Position numbers and translations under genes: made by a program. Positions 36,791 through 50,500 of a stretch of DNA of 64,000 nucleotides are shown here, in pieces (positions within the stretch are counted from its first letter, which is position 1; the number at the start of each line of letters is the position of its first letter). The stretch is from NCBI GenBank assembly GCA_023055355.1, contig JALJCS010000004.1, positions 20,176,244-20,240,243 on the forward strand, written 5' to 3'. Under the pieces are notes generated by a model, which ran no database searches, was not told where the DNA came from, and saw only the letters and a list, made by a program, of their open reading frames with translations. This DNA is from Agelaius tricolor (lineage: Eukaryota > Chordata > Aves > Passeriformes > Icteridae).

Positions 36791-39700
36791 CAGTATCTCT
36801 GGAATCAGCAGAAATTTATATCACCATAGCAAGCAATTATAACACTTCTCATTACCACTGTCTCTTCTGGCTGTCTCCAGATAGAGTCTGCTTATAATTT
36901 TTACCCATATAGTGCCTGCATATGTGTCTCAACACAGATTATTTATATATGCACATAAAAGCATGCTGAGCTTATAAATCCAAACTTATAGTGGGAAAAA
37001 AGCACATAAACATATACATCTGACGTAGAAATTAAACTCTGAAGAGTTTGAGATAAGCACGCCAACAGTCTGTTACCAATTATTATTAAATTATATCTCC
37101 TGTACAGCAAAAGGAAAGGCTGCTGTAAGTATCAAGGCAACAGTAAGCTATCCCCTTTGCCTATGCCCCTCTCTCCATCCCTCTGCTTTTACCTCATCTG
37201 TCTTGTAGCTAGAGGCAAAAAAAACCTTTTATCTTTGGTCTCCCACAGTGACTGTGGTCAAAACATTTGTTATTTCCAGGCAAGATTAATGTCATAGACA
37301 GAATCTGGAACTCCATATGAAAATAAGACTCAAATTCCAAGCAATGAACAATGTGGCTACCTGTTTTTTCCATAACTTAGGTCACAGCCAGTCTACTCAG
37401 TCCATGCTCACATCCTTCTAATCTCCCATTGCTTAAAACCCGGATTTCCAGTTTCAAAATAATTACATACAAGATTTTTACTCCAAAGACAAAGACCTTT
37501 TGCATCACTCTTATTCTCCTTTTTTGATGCCCAGCAAAAATTCTTAAGTGAAAAATGAATTGATTTCATAAATCAGAAGAAATATGCTCATTCATGCAAT
37601 CAGAACATTTAGATTTTTCTCTGTGTTTGACATTTTTTAGTCATCTTCTCCACTTCTTTTATTCCCTGCTGCTGGAATACAGCGATGATTGTTGCTTAGG
37701 ACAATGCTTACACCACACAAAACACAACAAAATTTCTCTTCTTTCTCAGAACACTGCAACTCCAACTGGCACAAGGGTTGAAAGTATGACAGCAGACTTT
37801 ACCCACAAGTTATTAAGTCAGTGACTCAGTGGTGGAATCGTATCTGTGTGGTTAAGAAATTATGTCAGAACCAGCACCTCTGGATTGTCCTGCTTCTTGA
37901 AGTATTTAGACCTCACAGGGCACAGAAAATTGTTTCCAAATTGTGGTCCTATTCAGGCATACCCTGCATCTGCAGCCAGCCTTCAAACAGGAATGAGAAG
38001 TATTAGACAAGCTATTTGGATGAAGTCTCAAAATAAGTTTATTTTAAATAAAAATATTTTCAGATTGTTTTTCAGAATTAAAAACCAAAACAAGCCAACC
38101 AAAAAACCTCCCAAAGAAAGCAAACCTCAGAGGAACATCCCTATTACTGACAGATAGGGGATTTTGTTTGTATTTTAGAAGTACCCCCTCCCTGTCATAG
38201 GCACTATGCCAGTGCTATCATATATATGCAAATAAAATAACTTTTTAAATTCCATAAAAAGGTTGGTGGTTTGTATTACAGCACCGGGTTTATACTGTCC
38301 AACAAAGAAATACTGAGTAAAACTTTATGTAGAGCAATTACATCCAATTCAGAAAACCTTTAGGATTGAGTTCAGAAGCCCAGAGGACTCCACTTCATTC
38401 TCCTTGCTGGACAATAGGACACAGAATTATCTCCAATCCCTTCCTCCACAAATTCTTTGGAAAAGCAGTAAAAAAATGCCAAATGAACCCAGTTGCATAT
38501 TTGGTTCCCTCCTACCATCAGCTCCTCTGCTTTCCAAGTTGCGCTAAGTTTCTGGACTGCAACACAGAGGAAATTAAGTTCAAAACTGGTTAGAAAAATC
38601 AGGTGATAAGTGAGCAGCACCAGTAATGGCAGCAGTCAGGGCACAAAAACTCCTCATGCCACCCAGCATCCACTGAGATCACTTGGAAAAAACATGTTGC
38701 TGTTGGTTCCTGGAGGGATGTGGGACTAGGAGTGCTGACTGGTGGAAAGCTATTTCCAGTGCTCCACAAATCTCATGTTCTGATCATGCCCTTCAGCAAA
38801 TGCTGATGGAGGGATTTTCTGTTCTTCTCAAGTGGCTGGAAAAGCCCCCCTACTTTGCATGTGGAAGCAAAACAAACCCAAATTATAGCTACTTGAGATT
38901 ATCCTTCAGCCAGTCTTACAAATTCATCTCAACACATCCACTCAGTCACAATAGGCACATGAGCCAGAGAGAGTCTCATGGGAGGACTCCCATGGCTGTC
39001 ACTGGAAGCGTTTTTCCCTCATCTTGTTCCGATTTTCTTAGCTTTTAATTTTGGACCTCATCTTTGGGAAGCAAGTGCCACCTTCCTAAAAGCTACCCTT
39101 TTCTAAGCTCCTTTCACTGGGAAAAAGATCCAACTCCTGCAAATGCATGCTTTTGAAAAACTAGCGTAACCAATATCAATACCAATACAGTCTGTGCCAA
39201 AGAGCCTGCAAACTGCATTTAGATGCAACATGAACAAGAACACGAAACAGAGTGAAGATTGAAATTTTTTCAAGATCACAGAGGACATTCTGCAAGTGGC
39301 TGTGGCTTCAGTCAACACATCTATCAGCAAAAAGGACAGTCTACAATATACCCTGAAATTAGCCCTTTTTCTAGTGAAAATGGGAAGGGCTTTCTATGAC
39401 AGAGATATATTTGCAAGGATTTGCATAAGGAAGTAGAAGTAGAGCAGGGAAAAATAGTATTTCTGTGAGGATGTGTGTGAAAAGTATCAGACTGATAATA
39501 GTAAAGAGATTTCACTTTGTGAAAACATATATTTCTTCTTTTCCATTTAATGAAAAGTAATGGCTGGGTGTACAAACCTCAAATATGATTTATTCCAGAA
39601 ACAAACCTACCCTGCAGGCTGACTCATCTACACAGCCTTTTCTAGGTTCCTTATTATACTTTTCTAGATTACTTATATCAGGTTCCTCCTGATGTGCTAA

Positions 39701-42700
39701 CTGCAATTCAATTGCAAATAAAAAATTCTTCAATGTAACCATACGTATGTCTAGCGGCACAATAATGCTAGACATATGTATGTATGTCATTCATTCAGAA
39801 AGGAAAAGACAGGTGAAATTTATTTTGCACTCCTGGTAAATTTTCACAGCAGATTCGTAAGTCCTGCAAAACATACTATTTTATCCAAAATAAGGCATCT
39901 CCTCCTGACTTGAGCTGCAACTGAGTAATAACCTGTATATTTAAATACAATATAAGTACAGAAACTATTTTTACTCTCGCAGAAAAAAAATCACTAGAAA
40001 GCAATGCCCTGTAAAAGAGTCATCTGCTCAAGCTGTCACTTTTTTTATCTTCTGATTTGGTGCTTCATACCAACAATGACATCAGTTAAGGAAAAGAACC
40101 ATGGTTCTCTCCCTGCGGCTGCAATGCCACTATCTGAAACATGCCTACCTGTTGCTACACAGTTGAGTCAGGAAGGACTGGCAAGCCTGTGGAGGTATTT
40201 GCAATACATTACTAACTGTACTCAAAAGCTGAAGACTGCTTCTGAGTCCCTGCCCCAAGGGAGGACTGGCCCAGTGTTTGTGCTGAAAGTAAAGCTCACC
40301 AAGTGCCTTCTTCAAGTGTGCACTGACTTTCCCAAGCAGTTCCCTTTTCCCACCCAGTTTTATGGTGCTGTCCACAGAGCTCTGTTCCATAACCGTGCCT
40401 TCAAACAATGCCCATCCACCATCTGCAGGACAGCTGAATTATGCAACCTGAGAATGTGCTCAGCTCAACACAGTCACCATCAGATGGGAAATGACAAAAA
40501 TTCATTTGTTCTTCCACATCTGCCAGCTTTTCACAGGCTAGGAAAGATCAATGAACCAAAGTTATTTTGTCATAACAGAATTCTCACCACTTGTAGGATG
40601 CCAGGCACCTTAGATGGTTTGTGTGCATTTCTGTCAGTGAAATAAGATGCCACCACTTTATAGCCTTGGTCACACAGGCAGACCTCATGCACAATGAAGT
40701 ACTTGTGTGAGAACAGCTTTATGCCACCCACATGACTGATGATATTATGATCTTAACTCATTTTACTCACATTTACAGCAGAAAGAGTTCTAGTTTCTTT
40801 TCTCTCCCCAAAATATACCACATTATGATCCCAAATACAGGGAAAGCATTATGTAAGTGAAGAGCATTTCAATCTGCTTGCTCAGACAAGGAAACACAAC
40901 AAAGCAACTTTCCATATGCTGTGCAGGCAAGATAAAAGTGATATCTCCAGTCGGAAAGAAAGGAAAGCTAACTCTACAGTGAAAAATGTGGGGAAGCACA
41001 CCATAAATATTTCTGCTTCATCCACATTCTGTACTTTTTATCACCACTTCTTAGATAATTCAGCAACAAGTAAAACACACTTGCAGAAATATCATCAAGT
41101 CTTAAATAGGACTGAAAGTGTCACACCCACTGTTCTTCTCCTATGGCTGTGATCTTCTTCCTGTCACATTTTTCATTGTTTTGCAGGTTACTCAGCCATT
41201 CTGTGTCCTTGTGTGCCCACAAGTTACAGGTCTTTGGCCAAATGAAGAACAGAAATAATGGGAGTAATGACAGGGCTCATCTAGCTAAGAGATTCATTGA
41301 CTATTAACTCAGATCTCATGGTGTTGTCTTTTGTAAATTATTGACTCCACTTTATTTATATGTAAGTTCTCAATAGCTTATTCAAATGAGATAAGATTGC
41401 ACTGTCGTATCAGAAGAGATGTCATCAAGGTTAGACAGATTTTAAAAAATACTAGACACCCAAACTTTCCATGAAGACCAACTCTCCACATTCTGCCAGA
41501 TGCTAGATATTGAATAAATGAAACAGCTGTCTAGAACAGCCACTTTGGAAAGGAACAAAATAAAACCAACACAAGATCCACTTTAAATTTTATTATCCCA
41601 CTGAGCTGTCTGATGGCAACTGTAGCTGCTGCTTTATAACATATCCCATTTCTCCTCAGCCAGCTGAACTTACAGCTGGACTTAGTCATGTTCAAAATAC
41701 AGCCAATGCTTCTCTTCAATGCAGGATGTGGTATGTCATGGAGATGTAGCCTGTGCATGAGTTATTTTGTTGCGTAGTGGGAAGCAGCACAACAAGACAG
41801 GGGGAACAGGAAGAGAAAATTGAGGACACAATCCAATTGCTTCCCACTTGTCTGACACTACTTGGCTGAGCCACAATGGGCTGAAGGCACAGAGAGAAGA
41901 ACGGAAAATGGCTTTAAGCTTTGAAACCTTCATTGCTTTTAAAAAAAAGATCTCTTGGATATGCTCAATTCAAACAGCTCAGGTCAATGAATTTAATCTT
42001 TTGAAAACAAACTTGTAGTTTTGTGTCTTCTCAGATGTTCCAAGGTTTGAGGAATAAATGGCAAATGAAATAATTATTTGTTACAGAAGTGGACTGCAAA
42101 AAGTGGAAAGGAGTCACAAATTATGAAATTTGGCAGATGCCCTACAAGCCTCTCTTGGCATCCAAGACTAGGAGCAGACCTATTTGGAATGTGATTAAGC
42201 CATCCGCAGTTCTGGCTCTTGTGGCTCCAAAGTTATACATTATGGATCATAAATATGTTACTTAACCTTTGATTTATTTTTTGTTTGTTAAAAGAAGCAT
42301 TCAAATGTCTGTTCTAGTAGGAAGATAGACACTGAGGCTATGTATCTGCATTGAAGCCTAATCTGAGAGGAGAGGAACTGCACTGAGTAAGTAGGTGCAG
42401 AGATCCCTTCAAGAGAGATCAACCTTTACATTCCAGGCAAGGTTGATTCTGACTCTCTCCTCTCCTGACTGACGCAAAGGAACAGACACAGAATAGACAC
42501 AGGGCAGGCTACCTGCTGCAAACCCTCCACTCCTTTCTGAAGCAACGTGTACCCCTAGGTTGCTAAATGTGGACATGCACATGGTAACAAATGGTCAGGA
42601 GTACCAAACAGTGCTGTTGTCGCCTCACTGGCTGGGGACAGACCTACACTTTGCTGAGGGCAGGAGCAGATGCCACCAAGTGTGCAAGGCTTTACTACAA

Positions 42701-44234
42701 CAAGCATGATCAATTTAAAGTCAACATAAAGATGCTTCAGTCACACAGACAGAACAGCTTTAAGAAATATAAACAAGGACTCTCCATGCTGTATTTGTGC
42801 AGGACAGATGGATCCCCAGTAATAATCTTCAAAATTATTATGTACAAATTTTAAGACCAAAATTTGTGAAAATACATAAAAAAACAGTACTCCTTTGTGT
42901 ATGTACCCTCTCACACTATTGGCCATATCATTGTTTATCCCTGCTCGAAGATGATTGTGAATTTGAATGCTACTTTTCAAAAATAAGAAAACAAGTTTAT
43001 TTCTTAACTTTTTGCTGCTGGATGGAACACAGCTGACAACGTCACTTCCAAAAATCCTCGAATAAACCCTCTGACACTGAGAGTTTTCTTTTTATTGACC
43101 TGCATGCAAGTTTTTTATGGTTTTATTTTTAATAATCCATTTCTGCTGTTTAGCTACTGAGAACATTTGAACTCCAGTAATACAGCAGGATCACTAGAAG
43201 TGATTTGTGTAACAACAAATTAAATCTAGACAAGAACAGGCTAAGACTGCAGTTCTTTGCCCCGGGGTCACAACAACAAAAATCCCCTGTGCACATATAA
43301 GAGAATGAGGCCCAAATAGTCTGTTCCTCAGGTAGATGAGGCCATGGGAGCTAGTTCCCTTTAAAGGACTGTAGGTGCCTGGTAAACCGTAAACCAGGTC
43401 ATCAGACTGGTAAAATGCTAATGGTAATGTTGTCTTAGTTGTACTTCTAAGTGAGTTGTCTGCTAAGCCCTTGTTTCATCTTGTAAAATAAAATTGAGAT
43501 TATGTTCATTTCATAGAGGTTCTAATCTTGATGGTTTGTGGAGGTTTTTCACAGAACCATTCTGATAGATTGTTTGCGTACTTTTATGTTAACACTACAA
43601 GGAAAAAAGAAAGTATGAAAGTGAAGAGGAAAGAAAAACCTGAAAAACTGAAGCTTGTGGCCTGGTGCTTACAATTCATAGGCATGAAACAGCAACAACA
43701 CAGCTATTGCTTTGATCTATGCCCCTGTTAATTCCTCTTCCCATAATAGAACTTCTGACATTTCACTGGTATTCAGATGTGATTAAAATATATTCTAATA
43801 CCTATAAAAAGAAATGTTGATTTAACTACTAATTAAAAATAAATCTGGCATTTGGAAAACTTTATCAACAAAAAGTAAAAAGGTGCAGTAAACAGCAGCA
43901 ATTGAAATGTTGTTCTTTTTTTTGTTTATTTTTTTCTGAGAAAAAGGTAGATATCTGGTTTATCAATCTTTACGTTAAGGTTTAGATTTCCGAGTCTTTC
44001 CAAGCATCCACACAGCAACTTCAGCCGTAAGAGTAACAAGATAGATTTTGATCTCTCCTTCAATTCTAATAATTGCCACAAAGTTCTAAGAATAACAGGG
44101 TAAGTCAAGCACACTGGCTTTCTGCAACCTTCTGCAAGGTAGTTTTTAAATAAACAGGAGCCAAATGTTAAGTTCACCATATTCCTTCATTGCACAGTAG
44201 CTTGGTCGTATGCTACATCATAATTAACCCTTGT

Positions 44235-44279
44235 TTTATATATATATATGTATATGTATGTACACACATATACACACCC
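44235..44279. repeat. TA/TG/CA compound microsatellite
   Basis: The run ttatatatatatatgtatat followed by gtatgtacacacatatacacacc is a compound alternating purine-pyrimidine tract in the AOPEP intron. Confidence 0.9.
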
Positions 44280-45109
44280 GCATCTCTAGACTCCTTTATG
44301 TTCATCTCTGACTTTCTTACCTCCTCCTGAATACTACATACTTGAAGCAAAGGCTGCTTACAAGGCTGCTCTCAGACACCACTTCTGCATTAATTTTCAG
44401 AACTCTCCCAGCTCAAGAAAACCATAGGACTTAAAAGAGTCTTCTCTGCACATGGTAATAAAGATTTACTGGTTTGCTTCCCAAAGATATAAAGCACTTT
44501 GGAGCAGGGATGCTACCCTTTATGCTACCATATAAAGCAGTGTTTTCCTTGGGGCCTATTAATGTCACCAGCACTTAGCAGAAGCAACTGCAAAAAACAT
44601 TAAATTAAGGCCCCAAACCAGAAAACACCGTAGTCTCTCTGGAAAGCTAACTTTCCTAAATCCTGAGTGAGACTTTGGAGCATGCAAAGAGGAACAATAT
44701 GAGCTGACAATGGGGAAAAATAATTTTAGACTATAACAGACATGATTACATTTGGAGACAATATCACAACAAAAACAAACTGGGCTCCACTACACAGAAA
44801 AACGTAGCGAAAAATTTAACACTTGAACAAATGTGCTGCCTAAGGTACATGTAAAATAGTTTGGACATCTGGGTTGTGCTGTACTTTACTACTACAGTAT
44901 GCAAAACACACCTGAACCTACCTACACAGAGAAACACTGAGTTATTATAGCAATGAAGATGCAATAATACTGGAGTTAAGATCATTCAATTTCATATTCA
45001 GACATGAAAAAAAAAACCTGTAGTGAGTCTGGTTCCTAGTAGAACACTGTTATTCCTAGTCAACAACACAGTGGCATACATTAGAGAGATTTATTTTTAC
45101 ATGACTTAC

Positions 45110-45226
45110 CTCAGCATCTTGCCCCCGGAGCTGGTATGTTCTCTCTAAGCACTGCAATATTCTAGGACACAATGTCTTCTCCTCCAAGAGGAACTCCAGA
45201 AGTAAGACCAGCTGGTCAGGGAGAAG
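45110..45226 (-). CDS. AOPEP: AOPEP coding exon, third from last
   Basis: A 117-nt, 39-codon exon in phase 0 at both ends, with acceptor tttcttttag and donor GCTGAG|GTAAGT. The product starts LLPDQLVLLLEFLLEEKTLC, and the rest includes RILQCLERTYQL and ends RGQDAE. The human protein, as remembered, has LPDQLVLLLEHLLEQKTLSP followed by LQRTYHLQDQDAE. The exon encodes leucine-rich helices of the C-terminal ARM-like domain. The three exons (45110, 27438, 24677) join without phase conflict to give the last 114 residues. The upstream exons with the zinc-binding site lie beyond the right edge of the window. Confidence 0.96.
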
Positions 45227-47103
45227 CTAAAAGAAAAATAAATGCCATATGTGAATGAAGATCTCTACTGGCTGAGCAATGTAAATGGAAACAAACTAAA
45301 AAGGAAAAGATTGTGATAACCTGTGTACTTCCAGCATGTGCTTTAAATACAACTTGGACCTCTAGCTGGTTTCTGAAGAACCTCAGGGTTTATGTGTCTG
45401 TGTTCTGAAAGACTGTGCTGGGGCACAATGAGGATTCATTTTCCATGGTTTCCATTGCTATGGTTAGATCAGATCTAAAACATGCCTATCTTATTGAAAT
45501 AGAATCATGGCTTAATAAGTAGGATTTTTATGGAATGTATAAAACAAGTAATTCTATTTTGTTTGGGTTTGAAGAGAGAATAATTTACAGTGCATAATTT
45601 GAGAAATCAATGAGGCATATGAACATATAATTTTTAGAGTGGTGTTTTTATCAGATATACAAGCATTTGAGTGGTTTGTTTACACTGAACAAAGAAACAC
45701 CACACAAATAAGTGAACCACCAAACAACTGTTGTAAAAACACATTCTGAGGCATATTTTAGTGCAATGAGTCACAAACCATCCATCCTTTCATGGGAAAT
45801 ATGCATGAATGTTGTATTTGTGGCACACATGGTACAGCATCTACGCACAGATATATATATATTCAGTAGTTTCAGTTATTTTCTTGACTCATGAACCTAT
45901 CATTTTGAATTGGAACCTAATGTAATCTAAAAAAAAAAAAAAGCACAAGAATCTGTTGTAGCCAGTGCTTAAGTGCTCTTTTTAATAGGCTTATTGGATG
46001 AACAAATAAATAATTCAAACAGAGCTCAGAGAGAAATTGCACCAGCTGCCAGGAAACATCTCTTGGAAATTCAGGCTTCAAGGTGATCAGTCAGAAGTTT
46101 GTTATATGCCCCAAAACTTTCCCCACTATTCATCATTGCAGGGCACCAGGGGAGGAAGGGGAAAGGCAAAAGAATGTCAGTAAAGCTTTTGCATACAAAA
46201 AGAAACCAACCCTGCTCACTTCTAATGTTCTTGAGACAGACTAATAAAAAAGACATCCTGCTACTTTGACAGTACTCCCAGCTTTCACCACATTTGGTGA
46301 TTTTCTCTTCCCACCTTGCTGCCTGCCCATGTCTGCTTTGCTGCGACAATGCACTAAGCAAGGACGAAAAGAATTCAGCTATAGGAAACGCCTCACCCAA
46401 CAACACATCCCACAGCCAGGGCTGTTTATGTGGACTGAACAAGACTGGACTTCTGATCTCTCATCTCTGAGTCCATGAAGACACCCAGGATCTTCCAATA
46501 AGTCTTAATCTGTAAAATATCTACATTAATAACTAATTTAGCAACATGACATTTTCTTCTCTTTTAGACTAGTATCTAAATCAGAATAAAGAGGAAAGGG
46601 CATCTCTATAATGGTAATGCTTTGGTTTCTTTGCATTTTGATTTCTTTCCATTTTTTACTGGTAAAGTTGTATTCCTGAAGACTGAAAATACCCCAGATG
46701 TTACTAGCACTTAGTGAAACTTTTTGTAAGTAATATCAAAGCCTGCCAATCACACGGTATTGTTAAAAGTGGTCAATATTTAAAATTCAGTATTTTAAAA
46801 TATTGAATATTTCATTTCAGGACAACTACTAAAATGGCAGCTTAAATGCTTATTACGGAGTCCAACAGCAGCTGCCGGGGGTTGGTGAGACAAGTTAAAA
46901 AATAAAACAGGGAAAGTTTCTGGGAAGTGACTCTACTTGGAAAAGGAATTAATTCTGAACATTAATAAAATACAGAATGTTGCAGAATACCACACAAAGA
47001 AAGGTAACTTCTGATCTAGATAGTTTTCACTGCTAACTAAAATGACAGAAGAACAATACTTAATTTGCAGAAGCTATAGAACAGTTGCTTGAATATGTAG
47101 GTA

Positions 47104-47148
47104 CTGAGTATTTTATAATATAACAGCTGAGTATTTTATAATATAACT
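47104..47148. repeat. 23-bp tandem duplication
   Basis: The unit ctgagtattttataatataac occurs at 47104 and again at 47127, a period of 23 bp, in AT-rich intronic DNA. Confidence 0.9.
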
Positions 47149-47329
47149 GCAGTATAATTGCTACACAGATTCACCCATGGAAAGCTATTGTTTAAGGCAG
47201 CATTACAGAAGCCAACTTTTTTTTTTTTTGAGCAACAGCAGAGCAGCAGCCATGCCCTGAATTTATGTCTGTCTAGTGCTGCATCATGGCTAAAGTTTTT
47301 TCAGAATTACTGGCTAAACTCTGAGTCAG

Positions 47330-47389
47330 TAAAACAAACAAACAAAACCCCATTAAAACAAACAAACAAATAAACAAACAAACAAAACC
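47330..47389. repeat. (AAAC)n simple repeat
   Basis: Runs of aaacaaacaaacaaa are interrupted by ccccattaaaac. The repeat abuts the left side of a CR1 3' fragment. Confidence 0.85.
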
Positions 47390-47521
47390 AAGAGCGCATG
47401 AAGTGTATGGACAATGCTGTCAGGCATATGGCGTGATTATGAAGTGTCTTGTACAAGGCCAGGTATTGGACTCGATGATCCTTGTGGGCCCCTTCAAACT
47501 GAGCATCTGCTATGATTCTAC
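47390..47521 (+). mobile_element. CR1 LINE 3'-end fragment (sense)
   Basis: The sequence tggacaatgctgtcaggca, then attggactcgatgatccttg, then tgggccccttcaaactgag, then ctatgattcta is the CR1 3' tail in + orientation. It is about 130 bp, severely 5' truncated. Confidence 0.92.
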
Positions 47522-50331
47522 AAATAAGACCATGGCTTCTGCTATTTTCCCACGTCCCAGCTGCCCAGGATGGTACCTTACATACCAGTTTCTAGCTCAT
47601 GGATTAATTAGAGTCCAAGGCAGGAGTTAGTGAACACTGGCAGAGAGGGCGGGCGCTGGCAGGGGAGCGCTGGCTGGCAGACCTCTCCCTGCAGAGGCAC
47701 TACTGGGCACAGCTACTACAGTCTGTTCTCCAACTCGTTTCTAACAGAAAAGGAGGAACATTCCCATCTACACTTTTAACCTTTCCTTTCAATAAAAGAG
47801 ACTCTGCTTTAAAACCCTAACTTAGGCCAAGAGACAGAAAATTGCAACCAGAGTTTCATGACACCAGCTGCTACAAAATTCATTCAGGGGTGCAGACATT
47901 TTCTTTTCCCCACACACAACAATATGTATCATTCTCAACATTCTCACCATTCTCACCAAAGCAGTCTTTTAATGGTTATAAATAAGCTTCAAAAATTGCA
48001 CTTGAATTTTCTCTCAGAAACCCCCCTCTCACTGTTTTTTGTTTTCCTACCACCATCCTTATTTGTCCTGCCCACCTGTTACTTTCCATCCTTCACACCA
48101 GGAGAATTGCTTGGGGTGCATGTTGTCAATTTTCAATTTGTTTGCCTCATGCTTAATACAAAGAGGTCCTTGCCTTAAGTGCTATCTAAACATAAATACT
48201 GTAGAGACCTAAATGCAAATTTCTTTTCAAGAACGGTATAACCACTTTCCTTTACAACAACTCATATTCTGTGAATGCATATTGAATATCTAACCCCCAT
48301 AGAAAAGTACACAACACAGATACAGCAAGTTATAGCAGGATAATTGTCACACTCTCAAGTTGTGTCTTCAGGCAGAAAACATTCAGAAAACAACCATAAC
48401 ACCACAAATGCAAAATTTCAGTGTTCCTCATAAAATAAAATTAACTAAAATAAAATAAAAATAACCCCCTCATACTCTGAACTAGAATAGAGAATACTCA
48501 ATCAAAATATTCAAACATATGCAATTATGAAAGCAGATTGTTTCAATCAGGAAATGTGGCGAGGATCAAGAAATAGTTTTCATTACGTCAAACTGCTGCA
48601 ACAGCATCTATTTATACTGCAAAGTAGATAGTTCCTGCCCAATCTATGCCTGCTGCATGGAAATCATATTACTTTTCTCAGGGCTGGCCCTCCCCCAGCT
48701 GTGACTATGGACACTACAAAGAGGATATAAATGAATATGCTGTGACCAAGCACACTAGAGGTTTTCTGTCATGTCCCATGTAATTAAACATCATCCCCTC
48801 TATAAAGCTGTATCCCAGCACTGTATATATTATCTTGCCCTTAAGACTGTAAGACTTCTCCTCCAACTCTTCAGCCTTCTGAAAGAGTTCACTTTGTCCT
48901 GCCACTAAACAACCATTTGTTCTCTGCTTCCCCTAAGTTACCTGATGTGGCAGCTTTAAAGTTTGAGTAAAGAGGCTATTAACCCTTAAAAAAAACTTTA
49001 AGTGATAGGGAATATCAAAACTGGCTCTGTATTTAAAAAATGCAAGATGAAAGAAATAAAGAAAACATAAACAAATTGAAAATATAACTGATATTCACTG
49101 TATACTAAATCTCTTTGAAGTAATAAAAGCATACTCTGTATTTTATTCATATCAGTACACAAAACACTTAAGTCATTATACTGTGTTACAAGAGTATGTT
49201 ATTAGATTAGTAGGTTTGAAAGGTTTTCTACAAATAATCTTTGAACAAAACCATGAATTTTCAAAATACAATCCCTAATCTGTAAAAAGCACAAAGAAAA
49301 CAAATCTTTCCCCTTCAGAGATCTGGTATAGCAGCTATAGAGGTCATCGATCTCACATCCCCGAAGACCACCCACACGAAAGAGAGTATTTATCAATTCC
49401 TAAATTAACAAACACAATAAATGCCAGATTCACCCTTTATACTAGAAAAAAAATTGCCACTGAAGCATTTGACTACTGACCTTTCAGCCATGAAATGTGA
49501 CACAGATATATCTACTTGAGTTGATCCACAGCACCAGCATTTGCACTGCACCCCTCTGCCAGGACACAAATCACTAAAGTTGTACAGCTGGTATGTTGAA
49601 TATCCCATTTGCTCCTGCCTGCACTTGAATGAAGTCATTGAAAGCCTCCTTGGAGGGAAAATCTGCCTCAGACTAATGCAGCAACCGATTGACAGTGGCG
49701 TGATTTCTATTATTACTCCATTATCACACTGGGATCTGTGCCTAAATGAGCATACTTCCTCCCTGATGCCATTTCCTTTTATCCTGGCTCTAGTCTAAAA
49801 GTGGATCAATGGGAGTAATATGTATGATGTCACTTCAATTTACAGCTACTGCCTCCCTCTCTCACATGCACAAATAGATCAATTCTTCCCAAAAATGGTT
49901 AAAAAATGCACAGGGAGAATCTTCTCTGAGAAAAGGGTTCTCTGCTATATTTGTCTGTGTAACCACAGCAAGGAACTGTTTACTGTGAGCAAAAAACAGG
50001 GGGGAAAAGGAAAAAAAAATCACTACTGTGCACTGGAAAACGCTGGCTGAAATACAAGAAAAACAAGGCCTTATAGAGAATTAAAGCAATTTGGCCTTTG
50101 AAAATCACACAGAAATGTTTAAAGTTTTTAAGGCACAGTATATTCCTCCTGTACTTGGTGGAAGATAATCTTGTGTCCTATCCCCCAAAACACAAAAGGT
50201 ATTTTCATTTATACATTCACAAAGTTTTCCCAAGTCAAACCAAATTCCTTCCCACTCCCCTCTTAGGAAAGAAAGGGAAAACCCTTACTCCATAGTTCAG
50301 TTGTGAATAGTTCCCTTCAGAAAAAAACTGA

Positions 50332-50500
50332 TCATAGAATCATTTAGGTTGGAAAAGACCTCTAATATCACCAAGTACAACCACTAACCCAGCACTGCAA
50401 TGTTGACCATTAAACTATGTCCCTAAGCACCAAGTCTACATGTTTTTTAAATACCTCCAGAGAGACTCACTCAACCTTGTGCAGCCTGTTCAATCTCCTC
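50332..50500 (-). mobile_element. CR1 LINE 3' fragment (antisense)
   Basis: The sequence catagaatcatttaggttgg, then aaaagacctctaatatcacc, then aagtacaaccactaaccc matches the reverse complement of the CR1 3' end. It continues through atgtccctaagcaccaagtc. The right boundary near 50.5 kb is approximate. Confidence 0.92.

Larger units (their letters stand above)
27525..45109 (-). other. Large AOPEP intron (17.6 kb)
   Basis: The intron lies between donor GTAAGTCAT at the 45110 exon and acceptor gaaag at the 27524 exon. It contains the CR1 fragments, tandem duplications and microsatellites listed separately. A few long reading frames (30745-31458 on -, 40004-40645 on +) lack recognisable homology. 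No nested gene could be supported. Confidence 0.85.
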
